Shown piece by piece: positions 1 to 13,987 of a stretch of DNA of 64,000 nt. Source of the stretch: Aphelocoma coerulescens (Eukaryota; Chordata; Aves; Passeriformes; Corvidae); NCBI RefSeq assembly GCF_041296385.1, contig NC_091018.1:3479501-3543500 (forward strand), read 5' to 3'. Under the pieces are notes generated by a model. The model was not told the DNA's origin, did not search any database, and worked only from the letters and a program-made list of their open reading frames with translations. The position numbers and the translations under genes were made by a program. Positions within the stretch are counted from its first letter, which is position 1, and every line of letters begins with the position of its first letter.

Positions 1-130
1 TGATCTCGGAAAAACACTCATTTTTTAACAGAGAATTGCGGAGTTTATTCTCCTATGAATTCTACAAACCAAAAATTGCGTGCTACAGTGCCCAGCTCCC
101 AGCATGCATGGGCTAAAATCAGGAAGCCAG
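1..130 (-). mobile_element. Possible LTR edge (R/U5-like end), antisense
   Basis: On the minus strand this stretch carries an AATAAA signal (plus-strand TTTATT at 44-49) followed by an ACTCCGC-type sequence that runs off the left edge of the window, much like the R/U5 part of an avian retroviral LTR. A CCCAGCATGCA motif at 98-108 resembles the core of the ZNF143/SBS promoter element. No terminal dinucleotide or target-site duplication can be seen because the element would continue outside the window. It could equally be unique sequence with a chance polyadenylation signal. Confidence 0.25.
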
Positions 131-3100
131 GCAGAAGTGGGAGGGGGGCACACAGAAGAAACTGTGAAAGTGTAAATGGCAGAGAGAAGCACAATTCCCT
201 TGGCAAGTGATTTCCATATCTCACCCGATATCTTCCATTCTTCAGTCCCCTGTTTCAGGGAGTTCATAGGACAGAGCCCTGTGAATAACAGAACTCCAGT
301 GGGAGAGGCGGGTGGCACATCCCAAGGATGTGGGAGTTGGATCCCTTGCTTTAGTTGTATCAAAGCTTTAGTTTTTGCTCTCAGGGTGGCAAATCTGTTC
401 CCTCTGCAGTGGTGTTTCAGCAGTGTCTGAGGAGGGTGGAGGGCTGGGGATGATCCCTCCTGAAGGCACCTTGGGTGGCTTTGACATCTGAAGAGTTGGG
501 ATCCCCTTCTCCTTACAAATTCATCAGAGGAAAACTCAGTGCAACGACATTTGGAGGCCACCACAAACATTTGTGTGAAAAACAAGGCCTGATGTTAGAA
601 AAATTGCTGCCCTCTGACATCCTTTTGGTCTTTTCCTTCTCACACACGTGGCAACCTCGTACCACTCTAAAATTCCCTACAAAATGTTATATATGATACT
701 TGAGTCAAGTACCAGGGGACACTTGGTGGTTCCAAAGCCCAGTAAATTAATTCACCTTGTCATGCCTTTTGGGCAGAAATGCAGGAAGTGATATTTAAGT
801 AGGTTTGAAAATAGCAGCAGTATTTTTCTTCCTATTGTTGCCTAACACTGTGTGTCAGACGTGATAAAGAGAGGAACATGTTGTCTGTTTGGGAGTGTGG
901 CAATATCTTTGAACAAATCCAGATAACTTCCGAGCTGACAAATAAAATAGACAAGTGTCAAACCTTAATACACATTAGACCAGCAGGCAAATGTCATCTT
1001 CTGCTCATTTCCACATCACAGGTTTTGCTCTGTGCTTAGTTATTAGGAAAAACACAGGTATATTTTGGGGGTTTTGACAGAAAAGTTTAGAACAGATGGA
1101 TGGATTAAATTTGTCAAGGGAAATACTCCCATTTTAATTTGCTGCTATTCAGCCTCGGAGAAGGGCAAGGTGAATTTATTTTGATTTTTCTATGAGGGAG
1201 AAAAGGAAAGGCTAAGACAAAGGTTATTTATTAGCTGCATAACTCTTAGCAGTAAAACAAATGCTAAACAAGATAACACCAAGAAGGTGCTATGTCTTGA
1301 GAATAACCCAAAGGAAAAATCCACATTTTTTAAGGTTTGAAAATATATAACAACATCTATTGAAAGTATTGTGGCTACTTTATAGCCTAGTTAGAAAGGC
1401 AACACCATAATATTTATAAAACAAATAAAAATGCTTATAAAAGTAGTGTATTTATAGTCACAAAGCAGTGTAGATTTCAACCCAGGAATATTCTTAATTG
1501 TGTTTAGTCTTTGATTTTTCTGGATCAGCCAGAGGCTCTGTCAGGTCACCTCTTCCCAAACCTCTATGACAGTTTCCAATTTTCAGCTGCCTTCAGTTCA
1601 TATTCATGTATATCCAAAGCAAAAAAAATAATTAGTTCTTGAAATCCAGAGAATAGCTTTGTAACAAAATTCTGGAGTTCTCTTTTAGGTTTATGAGACA
1701 GCTTTGTAATGGAACATGCAAATCACACAAATGTATTCTGCTTTTTTTATAAAAAATACTTCTCTTGTCCTGGAAAAACAGACTAAGCTTTCAGTCAAAA
1801 ATATGAGTGTTTTCTATCAAATTCAGTTTCTCCTTGAGAGGGGGATAGATTTTCACACTGATGTGATCACAACTGCACGCTTAAGTTCCAAGCAGATGTT
1901 TTCCTGAATTCGTGAATTTTGAAGTAGTCAATTGTTTTCTGTGATTGTTTAAAGCAATTTGTTAAAGTCACACCAGAACAGGATGGTAACACTTCATCGA
2001 CCTATTTGCCAACAGAATATGCTTTGCATTTTGCAGCATTGCACACGTGAAGCTTTCAAAAGACTCTGGCTTAGTTTTGATTGTGAAATGGCTTTTTTTC
2101 ATTAGTACCCACTTATGTAACCTGTGTAATGTAAAATGGATTTCACAAGCAAAATGAAATAAATTAAAGGGAGCAGCTCAGAGTTTTATTAGTTCATATA
2201 CAGTTTGAACAGCATTTGCTTGATAAATCCTCAGCTGCAGATTGAATGTTTGTTTCTTTATGGATTACCATTTAGTTTGAAAGCCCTATAATTTAAATTA
2301 AATTTCATGACCCAGTCATCTGTATTCACAAGGAAGGTCTGCAAGCCAGACTAAGAATACCAGGCCAGAGTATTTTGTGCTAGGACTGACAAAGAAACCA
2401 CTTAACAGAGCCACTCTTGCAAAGCACATCCAGAGTGTGCTCAGAGATTTCCCCAAGGTTATCCCTGTTTGCAGGCATCGGAAAACAACGCAGCCCTTAA
2501 AAAAATACACCTATGATTACTTTTATTGCAAAATTAAAGATGATGGATTGGAAAGAGAAGAATTAGGTGTGTTATAGATTACAAGAGACCCCCTCATTTC
2601 CCTTGAGTCATTAGGGGGGTGCAGAGAAGCATTCAGTTAAATTAAAGCCTAATAAAAGTCGTAAAATACTGAACTTTTCATGACTTATTGGAAACCTTTC
2701 ATTGAGGAAACCCCATAACTGCATATGTAAAATAGATCTCAGAAAGCAAATTAGGTGATTACTTGTGAAACAAAAGCCTGTGTGAAGCTCTCTTATCCAT
2801 TTTTTTCCTATGGATTTGAATTTACTTTCCATCGTGTCCTGTGTTCTTCTCTAATCTCCCTTTGCCACTCCTTGTGCTGTCACTGTGCTCCTGATGGATG
2901 CACCTGCACCCTGTACAAGATCTGGAAATGCCCTTGGATTTCAGGAACAGCTGAAGGGCAGAAAGACAAACTGGGCCAGTTTGGGATGACATTGGACATG
3001 GCTCTGCTCATGAACAAGGCTTGCCAGAATATTCTCACAAGTGCTGAAGTGCATGAACAGGAGAATTTGAAGGCTTTGAGGAATTCCTGCTGCCATGAGC

Positions 3101-6100
3101 ATGTCTGGATTAAGGCTGCTCTGTGCTCTTACCCACCCAAATTTGTTGCTGCACATCTCAATGAGCTGTAAGTGCAGGGGGAACAACCAGCCAGAGACTG
3201 GTTTGGGCTGATCAGGGCTAAGGGGAAAAATGTGTGGGGAAAATGACTGGAGTTGTTTTTCTTGTGGAAATGTGTCTGCTTGAGGGAGCTCTGGCCAGTA
3301 GCACATTTGTGATCAGAGTGGGACATGGATGGAGTCCCTGTGGCCCCAGAGGAGGAGGCCAATGCTCAGACTGTGGCCACATCAGAGCAGCAGGGTCAGG
3401 GTTTAGGAGGCCACCGAGGTGTCCCCAAGAGCCACTTCAGCTTCCAACTGTGTGAGAGAGACCAACTCTGTGAGTGAAGGCAAAGTCTGGGGGACAAGAC
3501 AACTTGTAGTGCTCACTTCAAACAGGCAGAGCAGAGATTTAAGTGCACACACTGCAGGTGAATACTCTCACTGCTGAGCCCTGGGGCTGCTTCTAATGAG
3601 CTCCCCTCTTTCTGCAACAACAATCTAAGGTTCATTCTGACCACATCTAAAAACTTTCTTTTTGGTCTTATGATGGAATTTTTGTTTTGCAGCCCAAATA
3701 CTTTTAGTTTAATAGGATTATCTGAATTTGAAAGCAAAGGTGAGACTTTGAACTCATCTCTGATACAGTTCCATGGATACCAGAGGACTAACATTTGAAG
3801 GGAGCTGGAGCAATGTTTATATTTTCAGTCCAAGAAGAAATCTATATCAGCTTCTCTCTGGGATTTTCATTGCTTGTTTTTTTGCACTGGAGGGAATAAG
3901 CACATTGCTCATCCCTGCAGAGAAATACCCAGTTTGAAATGAGACTGGAGTGTGCTCACTAGGATGTGCAGTAACTGTTAATGGACCTCAAAACCACATC
4001 ACAATTAATTGGAATAAATTAACTCCAGCATGTATTATTGAGGCATTTCAACACTTGTTGCATCACAGTACAGATATATCCTGAACTGACTACATTCCTG
4101 CCCCCTGTAGTGGAAGAGCATTTTGAAGTCCTGGGAAGGATATAGACAGTTACAATGATGATTTGTTACATAAGAATGTGGTTCTGAGAACAGAAATCAC
4201 CCTCCAAAATTTGAAATATGAAATTTTACCTGGAAAAGGTCAATGTTCTTTGTGACCCACTGCAGTACACTGCAATCCTTGTAAGATTGTATAATGGCAC
4301 ATGCTCCAAGTGCAATGGGTAAATAAAAATGTTGTGTGTTTGTTAAGGATGTGGTGAATCCACTTGTGCCTGGGCTTTCAGACTTAAACGTCAGTAGGAA
4401 GAGAGACATTCTTTGATGTCAGACCATCAGCAGTGGATGGGTTCATGCAGAGCACCTCTAATATTAAATATTTCTCCTTTTCTGCTGTGTTATTATGGGA
4501 TTTTCCTTCGGTTACACCATGAGGAAGAATTTTTGAGGCACCTCAGAAGGTTTCCCAGTCTGAATAGAAAATTGCTGCCCAGTGTATCTGGCACTGGTAG
4601 ATTTGAGAGGAGGTAAAAGGTTTCAAAGGAATGACAGCAGATTGCCTGGCCTGGGTGCTGGAGACACAGCAAAAAGGTGCAAATTCAAATAAATTCCCTG
4701 CTTATTTTGTTGGTCACTTCTGCAATATAGAGAAGATAGAAGGAAGGTTGGAAGCATAAATTGGTAAGTGACAGCTCTTTAACCACGTTGTGCAGTAAAC
4801 CAAGCAGGCATTGGTTCTTGGGGCTGGTTTGCAATCGATTTCCTCTCTGACTAAAAGCTATTTTCTATTTCAATGTTTTTCCATTACTGAGTTCTCAATT
4901 TTATTTTCCACAGAACTTCTAGAAAAGATTTTTGAAGTGAGGAATAAAGTTCTTAAAGCACCTCAAAATTGTTACTGGCAGGGAAATAGATGAACACAAG
5001 GTTGTTGTTTTAGTATACAGAGAATGTTTTTCAATTCCTTCCTTTCCATAAGAGGTTGGATCTTGTGGAGTGCTCTCAGACAGATGGACTGGGGAAGGAT
5101 ATTCTGTTGTTGTGTTGGATTCCTCCCAGTGTACTCTGCCTGTTTTGAAGAACTTTAATGTATTTGTGAGAGCACCATGAGAAAGAGCAAGGATGCTTTT
5201 ACCTTGTGTCTTCCTCAGAGAAAGTTTCAAGAGAAAACTTAAAGGATTGGTTAGCAGAAAAAAAAAAAAAAAATGGGGGGACTGGTAGTGTCTACCTGTA
5301 AATTTAAAATTTCAGTGCTCCCCAGATAGAATATGTTTCTTACCTTTGTCTGTAAAAAGTAAAAGCTAGTTTTTTTAGGCAATTATATTGTCATCTTCAT
5401 TCTCACCTACTGACCTTAGCACGTCTGAGAAACTGAAGTGGGTCTTCCCTTTTAAGGAAAAGTGAGAGCTCATATCAATGTCATATTTTTGCCCTGAACT
5501 TTGAAAGCCTTGGATTATTTCCATTTGCGACACTTAGCCATCTTCCTGTTCTTATAATTGGAAAAATAATTTGAAGATATATAGGGGTTTATGATTTTAG
5601 CCTCATTCTTGGCACAGCAGAACTTAAACTCCTGTTGTGAGAATTTATTCCCCAAGAACCATTTCAGTGAGGTCACTTCCCTCTTTGTATCCTGGGATGG
5701 CAGCTGTAATGTTTTGGTCACATTTTACTGCATGTACAAGTTATATAGCTGTTTAATTATAAAAAAAAGGATGAATTAATTTGAGTTTTCCTCTTCAGAG
5801 GTGATATTAAAATCTTGCAAGCCTTCTAATGAAATTCTGGTGAAGTAGGTCAGAAACCTTTTTGAAAACATCTATTCTTGTGCAAGCCCAGTGCTCTTTA
5901 GATCTATCTGCAGTTTCAGTTTCATCCATTAATGTTGTGCATGGTTTTATATTGATTACACACTTCAGAACACTTATGGCTCTGTTTAAGGTCTGTTTGG
6001 GGATGAAAAAGGCAAAAATGCAACTGGATACCTTCTCTGTATTTCCATTTCCGAAAGTAACTTGGCTCCAGTCTATTGAAATCCAAATTGTGTGAGTAGC

Positions 6101-9100
6101 TGCTGGTTTGTACAACATCTGAGCTCCCTCAGGACAAGAAATAGAGGAGATTAAATCATGAGCTGCTTGCATTCTTAATGACAGCACGTGTGTGGCTCTC
6201 ACCAAAGATCACCAAAATGGAGGAATGTTCACAGAATTTCATAAAGGTCATTTTTGAGTTTGAGTCCCATCTTGTTACTACAGAGTAAGGCTTTCTGTGG
6301 TTGTTTGTTTGCTTGTTTTGTTTTTAAAGAGAGAAACAGATTTGACCATTAGCCTTTCCAACTTTGGCTGAAAATTTCAATTGAAATTAAGTTGATGTTT
6401 CCACCTTGACCACCACTTCTAAATAACTGAGTATTTTTAAACAACTCTATACCAGTTTTTAAAGGCAGAAAATTCTGTTCCTTAGTGAATTTTGATGGAT
6501 TGGCTTTGTTTCTAAATTAGAGGTGCTAATTTAGATTTTGGTCACATTTCGGTATTGATTCTTTTCAACAAAAAATGAAGACTTCCTGCGAGTGCCTCAG
6601 GAAGGGAAAGGATTACTTGTCTGCTGCAACTGTGCCAGTGTGTAATGTAGTATTTTTAAAGTTAAAATGAGGAGTGCTAATCCCTTCCAGAGATTCCTTA
6701 ATCTGCTCGAGAGGCAGGGCTTTCCCCTTAGAATTCTCTGAAACATAACTGTGTGGAGCACTGGTTTGAGCCTGTGTTAAATTCTTGTCACATCCTTGCC
6801 CAAGGACATTGTTTTGAGAGAGTTACTGGAGAGTCAACAGAAATTTAAGTTGGAATTGTACTGAAAAATGTAACTAGTCTGTCTGAGGCAGAGGGCAGGA
6901 AGATCTATTCTATCCAAATAATTGCTGAAAGCTCTCAATATGCTGTTTGGCAAAAAAATGTGGTAGTTTTGGTGGTGTTTTTCTATGTAACTTAGTCCAA
7001 GGCTTACCAACCCTCAAACTCTGCAAGGTTTCCCCAACACCTAGCCCTGGTGCAAATAAAGCTGGTTATGTGCAGTCTTAATAAGGTTGATACGTGGGAC
7101 AATCAGCCACAGACCTGGGGGCATTTTAAATTCTGGAAGGTTGTTTTTATGCTTATGTGTTCTTGATCAAAGAGACTGGTGTCCTTTCAACATTTTCATG
7201 GTGGCTATACCTCAAACTTTTCCATTGTTCTGTTTGTCCTTCTTAAACTTTGGTTTGGTGATACTGAGGGTTTATCTAAGAATATAAAAACACCTTTATC
7301 TACAGATAAACCCAAAATAGTGAACAGATGCTATTGTTTTCCTGTTAAAACCTTGCCAAGGTGTGTTCAAAGTGCTTAATAGATTATTGTGGTAACTTCC
7401 CAGATGAGTTCTGTGGGTTGGATTGCAGTTTCCTGATTCCCTTCTGCCCTCTCACTCGATACCAGGTTCGACCTTCTCCTGTAACCAGATTTCCTTTCCC
7501 TGCCCTGAGAGACATCGATCTGCTCTGTACAACCTGGACACCTCCTCCTGTCTGATGGACTTGCTCACTTCTTAAGAACTTGTTTATGGTTGATTCTGAG
7601 TGTATTCAGTGACTTGGCTTCGTCTGCCTCATTAAAAATCATCCCATGATATTGTTTGCAATAACGTCTATGTTCAGCTGAGTCCCAAGTACCACTAATA
7701 GTGAGTCTGCAGGAATATTGTGTGTCAGAAAAATGTGAATCTGCTTTTTTGGCACGGAGGAGAGCAAGGTTTAACACTGCCTCATTACACAAATCCCAGG
7801 CCCCATAATGCTTTTGTCAACCTGCTTTATAAAATAGATAGGGCAGTTGCCAGCACAGCAGATCAAAGGATTAAATATTTAATCTTTTAGAGGCTTTGCT
7901 CCTTAGGATCTACTATCAAACAATAAAGTCACTTACTTTTGCTTTGAATGGCGAGTTCCTTAATGGTGAATGTCAGGAGATGGAGTCTGGAGAAGAGAAG
8001 GAGCAGCTAGGAATAAAGCAAGGACAGGCTTAATATATGGAAGCTTGATGAAGGCAGCACACAGAAACAAGGCAGGGGGCAGCTTTGCTTCTCTCTGTGA
8101 TACACAAAAATGAAATTAAAATGCACTTATATACCAAATTCTGTACATTCTCTTGATGTCTGTGCTTTCCTGACAAAACTCAGTTTTGTCATTCCTAATT
8201 CCCACTGATTTGGTAATAAAAGCAGGTCTCAAAAGGCTACTTAGTGCCTGTTCTACAGCCTTTGCATTTTTGTGTGTGGATGTTGTGTATGGCTGAACAC
8301 ACAAGAGATGAACATTTTTATTCTTAATGTTTGCATAACAAAGCTGGTCAGTCCCCCTGTTGTTCCTGGGGAAGCACACTTGTTTGGACTGAGGGGAAAA
8401 CAGAGTGAAAGAAAGCAGCACCAGGTATCACAATTTACATCCCAAAATGCTCATGAATCCCTTGATGGATCCCCCTTTGTGGGACAGGAATCACATCTGG
8501 GCAGGAAAGGGCACAAGGGCCCAAGCAGGGTAAGTGCAATGTGGAGGTTGTTTCGTGTGTCTCATAGTGGGAGATAATACCAAAAAATGCTAAATAAATT
8601 CCTCCTAAGAGGGGTAGAAGAGAGATCCCAGTCTCTGGTGAAGGGATCCTGTTTACAACTGGGATGTAATGGATCCATGGACTCACTGCTTTATTCCTCC
8701 AGGGAGATAACACCGATAAAAAACACCTGACCCTGAAATGTTCCTGAAAGCTAATTTGCCTGAGGAAAGAAGATCTGGTCAGTAAACAGAGATATTCCTT
8801 AGCATTTAGCTAACCAAGTTAATTTTTTAAGGGGAGGAGCACATGTGTGTGGAACACAAAAGCAGAGTTAATTTAATGACATCTCTCCTAGCATTGAGTA
8901 TTTCCAGCCTGCACATGGGCAGATGTTATGAGAGTCTACCAAAGCACTGCTGAGAATCAGTTCAGTTCCTGAAAATTTCCATCTCATTAAATTTCTATGT
9001 ATGGAAAGCAATTTCTTCACTGTAGATAATAATTTTATTAACACAGCTATTAGCACAAGGAACCCAGAGTGTTAAAGGACATTTCCTAAAAATAAGCAAA

Positions 9101-10040
9101 TTTACATATGTTATAATAAACTCGTGACTAACCCTTCTTAAACATTAGAGAAACGAAAAAGAGCTCCAAATTACAAAAAATCAAACTGAAATAAAGAAAT
9201 GAGAGATCTAACTAGAAAAAGCCCAAGCTTATAGATGGCAATAAGATTTTCATGCAACTGTTTTGGCAGAAAACTGTAGATAAACGTGGAACAGTAAAGA
9301 TTGGTGAGAGCAGATTTTAAGCAGACTGGGTGATGTATATATAATAAATACTAGTGAGCAATGATTTCAAAGGGAAAGCTTGAGGGGACAAACTTCCAGA
9401 GTTAAAATAGTGAAAGAAAATCAAATGACCCTATTAGTGTCAACACAGGGAGAGCAGGAAAGTCTTGATCTATTGAATTACTCATATTTATTCTCTGCCC
9501 CACCCCTGCCAGGGGTTTCAAATATAGGTCCAGCCAAGCAAGCCAGATGTTGTCACTATGACCTAGGACTTGCACACATATTTTTATTTGTGGAGGAATT
9601 GCTTCCAAATGTGTGCCTTTACATTTTCAATGCAGTGTGAATGTTTCTTCTACTTTAAAACTCCCGTGAGCCTCTGTTCCCTGCTCCCTCATGTACTGCC
9701 AAATAAAAAAAGTGCAGTTAGCAAATGCATTTCCCATTTAGTCTCACATGCTGAACGCTTTGTAGCAGTGCATTTTAAAGCTATAAAACAATGGTCAAGG
9801 TGTTGACATCTGTTGTTATTAAAACTGAAGAGCTCCACAAACAAGCAGCACAGAGTAGGGACAGCAAGAGGACACAGAAGCTGAAAAAACAAGCATAATG
9901 TGTTTCTTTTCCAATTCTGACCAAAATAAACAATGCCTTTTCTTTTTGTCTGAGAAATTGTAGGAACTAAAAGCTGGTTGCTCAGAAAGTATTCTTTCTG
10001 ATGTGTGAGAAATACAGGGAAATGACTCTGTGTGTTTGTT
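131..10040. other. Unique AT-rich sequence, no gene recognised
   Basis: Nothing here resembles a known protein, structural RNA or abundant avian repeat. The longest open frames are 186 aa on the minus strand at 25-585, 138 aa on the plus strand at 2755-3171 and 132 aa on the minus strand at 5807-6205. None has a recognisable domain, a coding-like neighbour or convincing splice sites, so I do not call them genes. The stretch is probably intron or intergenic spacer. Confidence 0.6.
5258..5280. repeat. A16 homopolymer followed by T and G6
   Basis: A run of 16 A is followed by one T and six G. There is no recognisable element in front of it, so it is listed as a simple repeat and not as a retroposon tail. 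Bird CR1 elements do not end in poly-A. Confidence 0.8.
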
Positions 10041-10082
10041 TATACCTATATATACACACATATGCACACACACACAAACACA
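10041..10082. repeat. Mixed TA/CA microsatellite
   Basis: Alternating TATA and CACA dinucleotides run through an interrupted purine-pyrimidine tract (TATATACACACA, then CACACACACA). It is likely length-variable. No gene or repeat element is attached to it. Confidence 0.8.
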
Positions 10083-13000
10083 GAGACTCCCAAATATGTA
10101 TTCACATGGTGCTAACAACCTAGACTAAATAAAAAGCAAGGAAATACAAAATTCAAGCTGTTTGCTTTGCCTTATCTATTTCCATTATGCATGGTAAATA
10201 TTGCAGATCATATGGTCTATAAAATCACACGCTGTTTGGAGACTCCTTCAGAGCTCTGCCACAACAGGGGACTCTGAGGATAGATGCAGTAGCAGCTCTG
10301 AGTTTTCTAGACTGTTTTTATTTGGTTGGACTTTTCATGATATCTGAATTTATTTTTTGCATGTGAAGTTCCTTTATTTCCTGGGGTTTTCAATTTACCA
10401 AAAAAAAAAGCCCCAAACAACAAACACAAATGCAAAACATGTTGAGGGAGGGCAGGCAGCATATGGGAGCCTTGAGGTTTTTCTTTTAGGATGTCTGAGT
10501 TTTGAAGGAAATAGAATGCAGCAGTGAATAATAGTGGATGATTAGATAAAGAGGTTTGATATTGCTCTTTCTGGAACTGCTGCCTGCTCAGAGTCTGGGT
10601 CCCAGTGTGAACATTTGAGCTCCCTCGAGCCCCAGGTCAGCTCACGTCCAGGGGCAGCTCGAGGTTTTCCTCTCTCAGGCATTTAGGCTTCAACTGATCA
10701 TCCAAAATTTCACAAGAGAACTGTCTTGTAAAAGGAAAAATAAATTTTAAGAAAGTCAAACATATAAAACTATTCCCTGAAACTCTGCTTGCAGGTTTGC
10801 TGAATAGGTGGACAGCCATGTGTGAGGTAAGACCTTTCTTTTGCTGAGTGTTTATTTAACACTCCCAAACCAACACCACCAGTCACCTTCTCTGCCCAAG
10901 ATGAAATTTTTGTCTCTATGCCTAGAGAAATGTTGGTGTACTTGTAGGGGATCTATGCACAGGCTTTTCAAATGATTTTACAGTCAAGTTTTGATTTAAA
11001 GCCAGAAGTTATTGTAAATGGTGATGAATTAATGCCAGCATTTATCCAAAGGAGAGGAGAACTGTTAAAAAGGTGAGTTCATTTGCTGTGTTAGACATGT
11101 TAGCATTAGCTCTATCTGATAACAGGTCATAATATTTTTAGGCAGAGTTAATAATATTATTATGCAAAAGTAGGAATCTCCTTTGGTTGGTTAATTACCT
11201 TCTGCTATTATTTTAATTTTATTATCCTAAATGCAGATTAAAATTAGCACTGAACATTACAGCAAGATATTAGAGGATATTTTCTTGAGGTTCTATGTGA
11301 ATGGGATGAGTGCCTCTGCACCCATAGCAGAGACCATAATTCTGTGGGCAACCAGATCAACTCTTCTGGCTGCAGCTTGGGGTTAGATAAGAAATTCTGT
11401 CCTCAGCTGGTTCCCACAGTCTGCTCTGAGTCCTGGTGATTTTACTGCTTATTTGACCACTCCCTGACTCATCTTAAACTGGCCCAGTTTACAAAGCCAC
11501 CTCTGAGAGTAAATTGACATTTTCCCTGTGGTTCATCTGCTCAATCAGGCCAGCACCTGTCGAGATCTGAAATTCAACCTGCAGCACAGAGACTCCATCT
11601 CTGCAGCACCAGGAGGGTTCAGCCCATGAGTGCATTCTATTTTAGATGGTCTTGATGGTTGCTAAATAAACCTGAGGTTTTGACTTTGCATTTTATTCCT
11701 ACAGATCTGTTCAAAAAGCTGAATTTGATACTTTTGCAGCCTGCAGCTGTGAGTTTGGCCAGAGGACAGTTCATTTTCAGATGAACCCATGCCAGATAGA
11801 CACCTAACATGTAAAAAGTTGCTCTCTTCATGTTTGTTGTTTGTTGAACATTCATTTTTCATAAAATACAAATATTTAGCATGTTACTATGCTATGTTCA
11901 ACAGAAGTGGAAAAAAAACCTATTAGAATTATGCCTATATAATTTTAAAGAAATAAAAGAAAAAAGAGATCATAGCCTTAGAGAACAGTGAAATTCAGAA
12001 GAGTTCTCAATATATTTGACTAAGGCTGGCAATCTCAAGAGAGGGTTTTTTAATTAAAATAATTCTATTTTATTTTAATGAATTAATACTAAAGATTTCC
12101 ACAATTACATTTAATGTTATGGATCACAGGAGAAGGAGACATCTATTTTCTGTGGCTGAATTCAGCTTATCATTACTACACACCTTTTAAAAATTCTTGT
12201 GGTTTCTCCTCAATCTATAAGGCTCCCTTCTATTAGTTATAAAAATACAGAAACTCCTATACATAAATTAGGAAATAGTTTGATTTTTTCTGTCTTATGA
12301 GAACATTCTCTCCTTTTACTAGTAAAAATATCTGCATATTCAATTTTCTTCTGAACTCTCCAACACTGTTCAGGCGAACCCAACAAAGGGATTTTTCACC
12401 GTGTTAGTTTCAGTGACTTCAAAAGCTTTATGTCAAATATGCACTGAGTCCTTTACAAACAGCTAAGCACAGAAAACCTTTATTTCAGGGCTGCTTTGAG
12501 GCTGAAAGTAATGAGTTCTGTTCCTCCTGCAGCAGTCCCTGCTGCTGCTGAGGTGGTGAGAATGGCACTGGCTGCACACTGAGCTGCCACAGTGCCAGGA
12601 CAGGAGAGAGTTCTGCAAGAATCTGAAATGGAGCAGAGCTGGTTTTGCAATGTCCTGTGTGCTCTGTTTACATTGCCTTTGCAACCAGCTTCCTGGGGGC
12701 TGAGGAATGGCTAGGAAGTATTAGAATTCATTTTCCAGATTTCATCTGGTTCAAGAGCTGAAGTGGCCTTCCTGTAATTTTGGTACTTCAAATATTTCAA
12801 GAGCAGCCCTGCTGAGAAGGACTTGGGGGACTTTTTCCCCACCATTATTAATATGTTCTCACTGCTCCTAGAACAGAGAGGAGAGTGCTGCTCATGCATC
12901 ATGGCTGCTATAACGATGATGACAGACACTTTCAAAAGAAAAGCTATTTTTCCTACTAATACATGGATTTTTCTGGGGTGAACAAATTGTGGCAGCAGTT

Positions 13001-13893
13001 TCATTCCACCTGGAGCTCCCCTGTAGTCTGTCACATCATTCAAAGACAACGTTATTTGTTTATACTTGGCTAAACAGTGCTCCAGGCAAGACCCAAACCT
13101 GGGCCAGGTGTGCCCAGCGAGCGTCGATTCCGTCTCGCCCTCCCAGAAGTGCAATTCATGTTTCTTGTTTATGTACAAAACCTCACGGATACTCCATGGT
13201 GGAAATTGCTCTCTCTACATCAGAAAGTGCCTCTTTCTGGTCTTTTGGCTGCTGGTTTGGTGCTGTCCCTGTTAAGGAGCTGGCTCCAGCTGCTGGAGGG
13301 GCAGCAGGGTGTGGCAGGGAGAGGGGAGCAGGCGGAGCCCTTGGTCTTGGTGACTCCTGATGCTCATGAGCACCTTCCTCCTGCCTGAGTGGGGCATCCG
13401 AGGGGATTAAACAACCAGAGCTCTCACCCTGAGGAACATCAATCCCTGGAGCAGCCACTCAGGACTCTGCTCTGGGCTCTGGAGCAGAGCAGGCAGCACT
13501 GCCTGTCCCACCTACAGAGGAAACTCTAATGAATCCTTGCTCCCTGTGTGGGCTGATGCCTTTCAAGCTTTTGCTTGTTTGTCTCAATTACTGTTTAATC
13601 ATACAGTGCTTGTTTTCCTTTTGTCTTGAATGAAACCGACACAGCAGTGGATCTTAAGATGGGTTATTGCATATTCCCTGGTTTAGGGGGAAATTGGATT
13701 GACAGGTCCCTTAGCAGAGATGGGTTTATTGGTATGTTTAGCATCTCCCTTTAACATTTACCCAGAGTGTGTTTTAAAATTTTAGACTATTTTTAAAAAT
13801 TTATCAGGCAGAACCCCAAATCTAAAATGTAAATAGATTTTGGACAGGCATGGATCAAACTGCTTTTATCAGCAACATACTGGGCAATATGTT
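10083..13893. other. Unique sequence, no gene recognised
   Basis: AT-rich unique sequence with a locally GC-richer patch at about 13080-13500. A 155-aa open frame on the minus strand (12711-13178) and shorter plus-strand frames over 12989-13388 are open in this patch, but they overlap each other in opposite directions and show no known domain. The GC patch is the likely reason for the lack of stop codons. Confidence 0.6.
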
Positions 13894-13987
13894 TATAATA
13901 ACATAAACACATTATTTTTTATATATTTCTTTATGTACACTATAATAATATAAACACATTATTTTTTATATGTTTCTTTATGTACAC
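13894..13987. repeat. 47-bp tandem duplication (two copies)
   Basis: Two adjacent 47-bp units, 13894-13940 and 13941-13987, each run from TATAATAA to TATGTACAC. They differ at only a couple of positions (AACAT versus AATAT near the start, and ATATATTT versus ATATGTTT). This is a local, fairly recent head-to-tail duplication in AT-rich DNA. Confidence 0.9.

Noticed and set aside
25..585. 186-aa minus-strand frame as a gene
   Set aside because: No recognisable domain. It has a stop-poor GC-richer background and overlaps plus-strand frames.
2755..3171. 138-aa plus-strand frame as a gene
   Set aside because: No domain or signal recognised, and a 121-aa frame is open on the opposite strand over part of it.
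5807..6205. 132-aa minus-strand frame as a gene
   Set aside because: No recognisable family and no splice or promoter context. A length of this order is expected by chance in 64 kb.
12711..13178. 155-aa minus-strand frame as a gene
   Set aside because: It starts inside a GC-rich patch where opposite-strand frames are also open, and no domain is recognisable.
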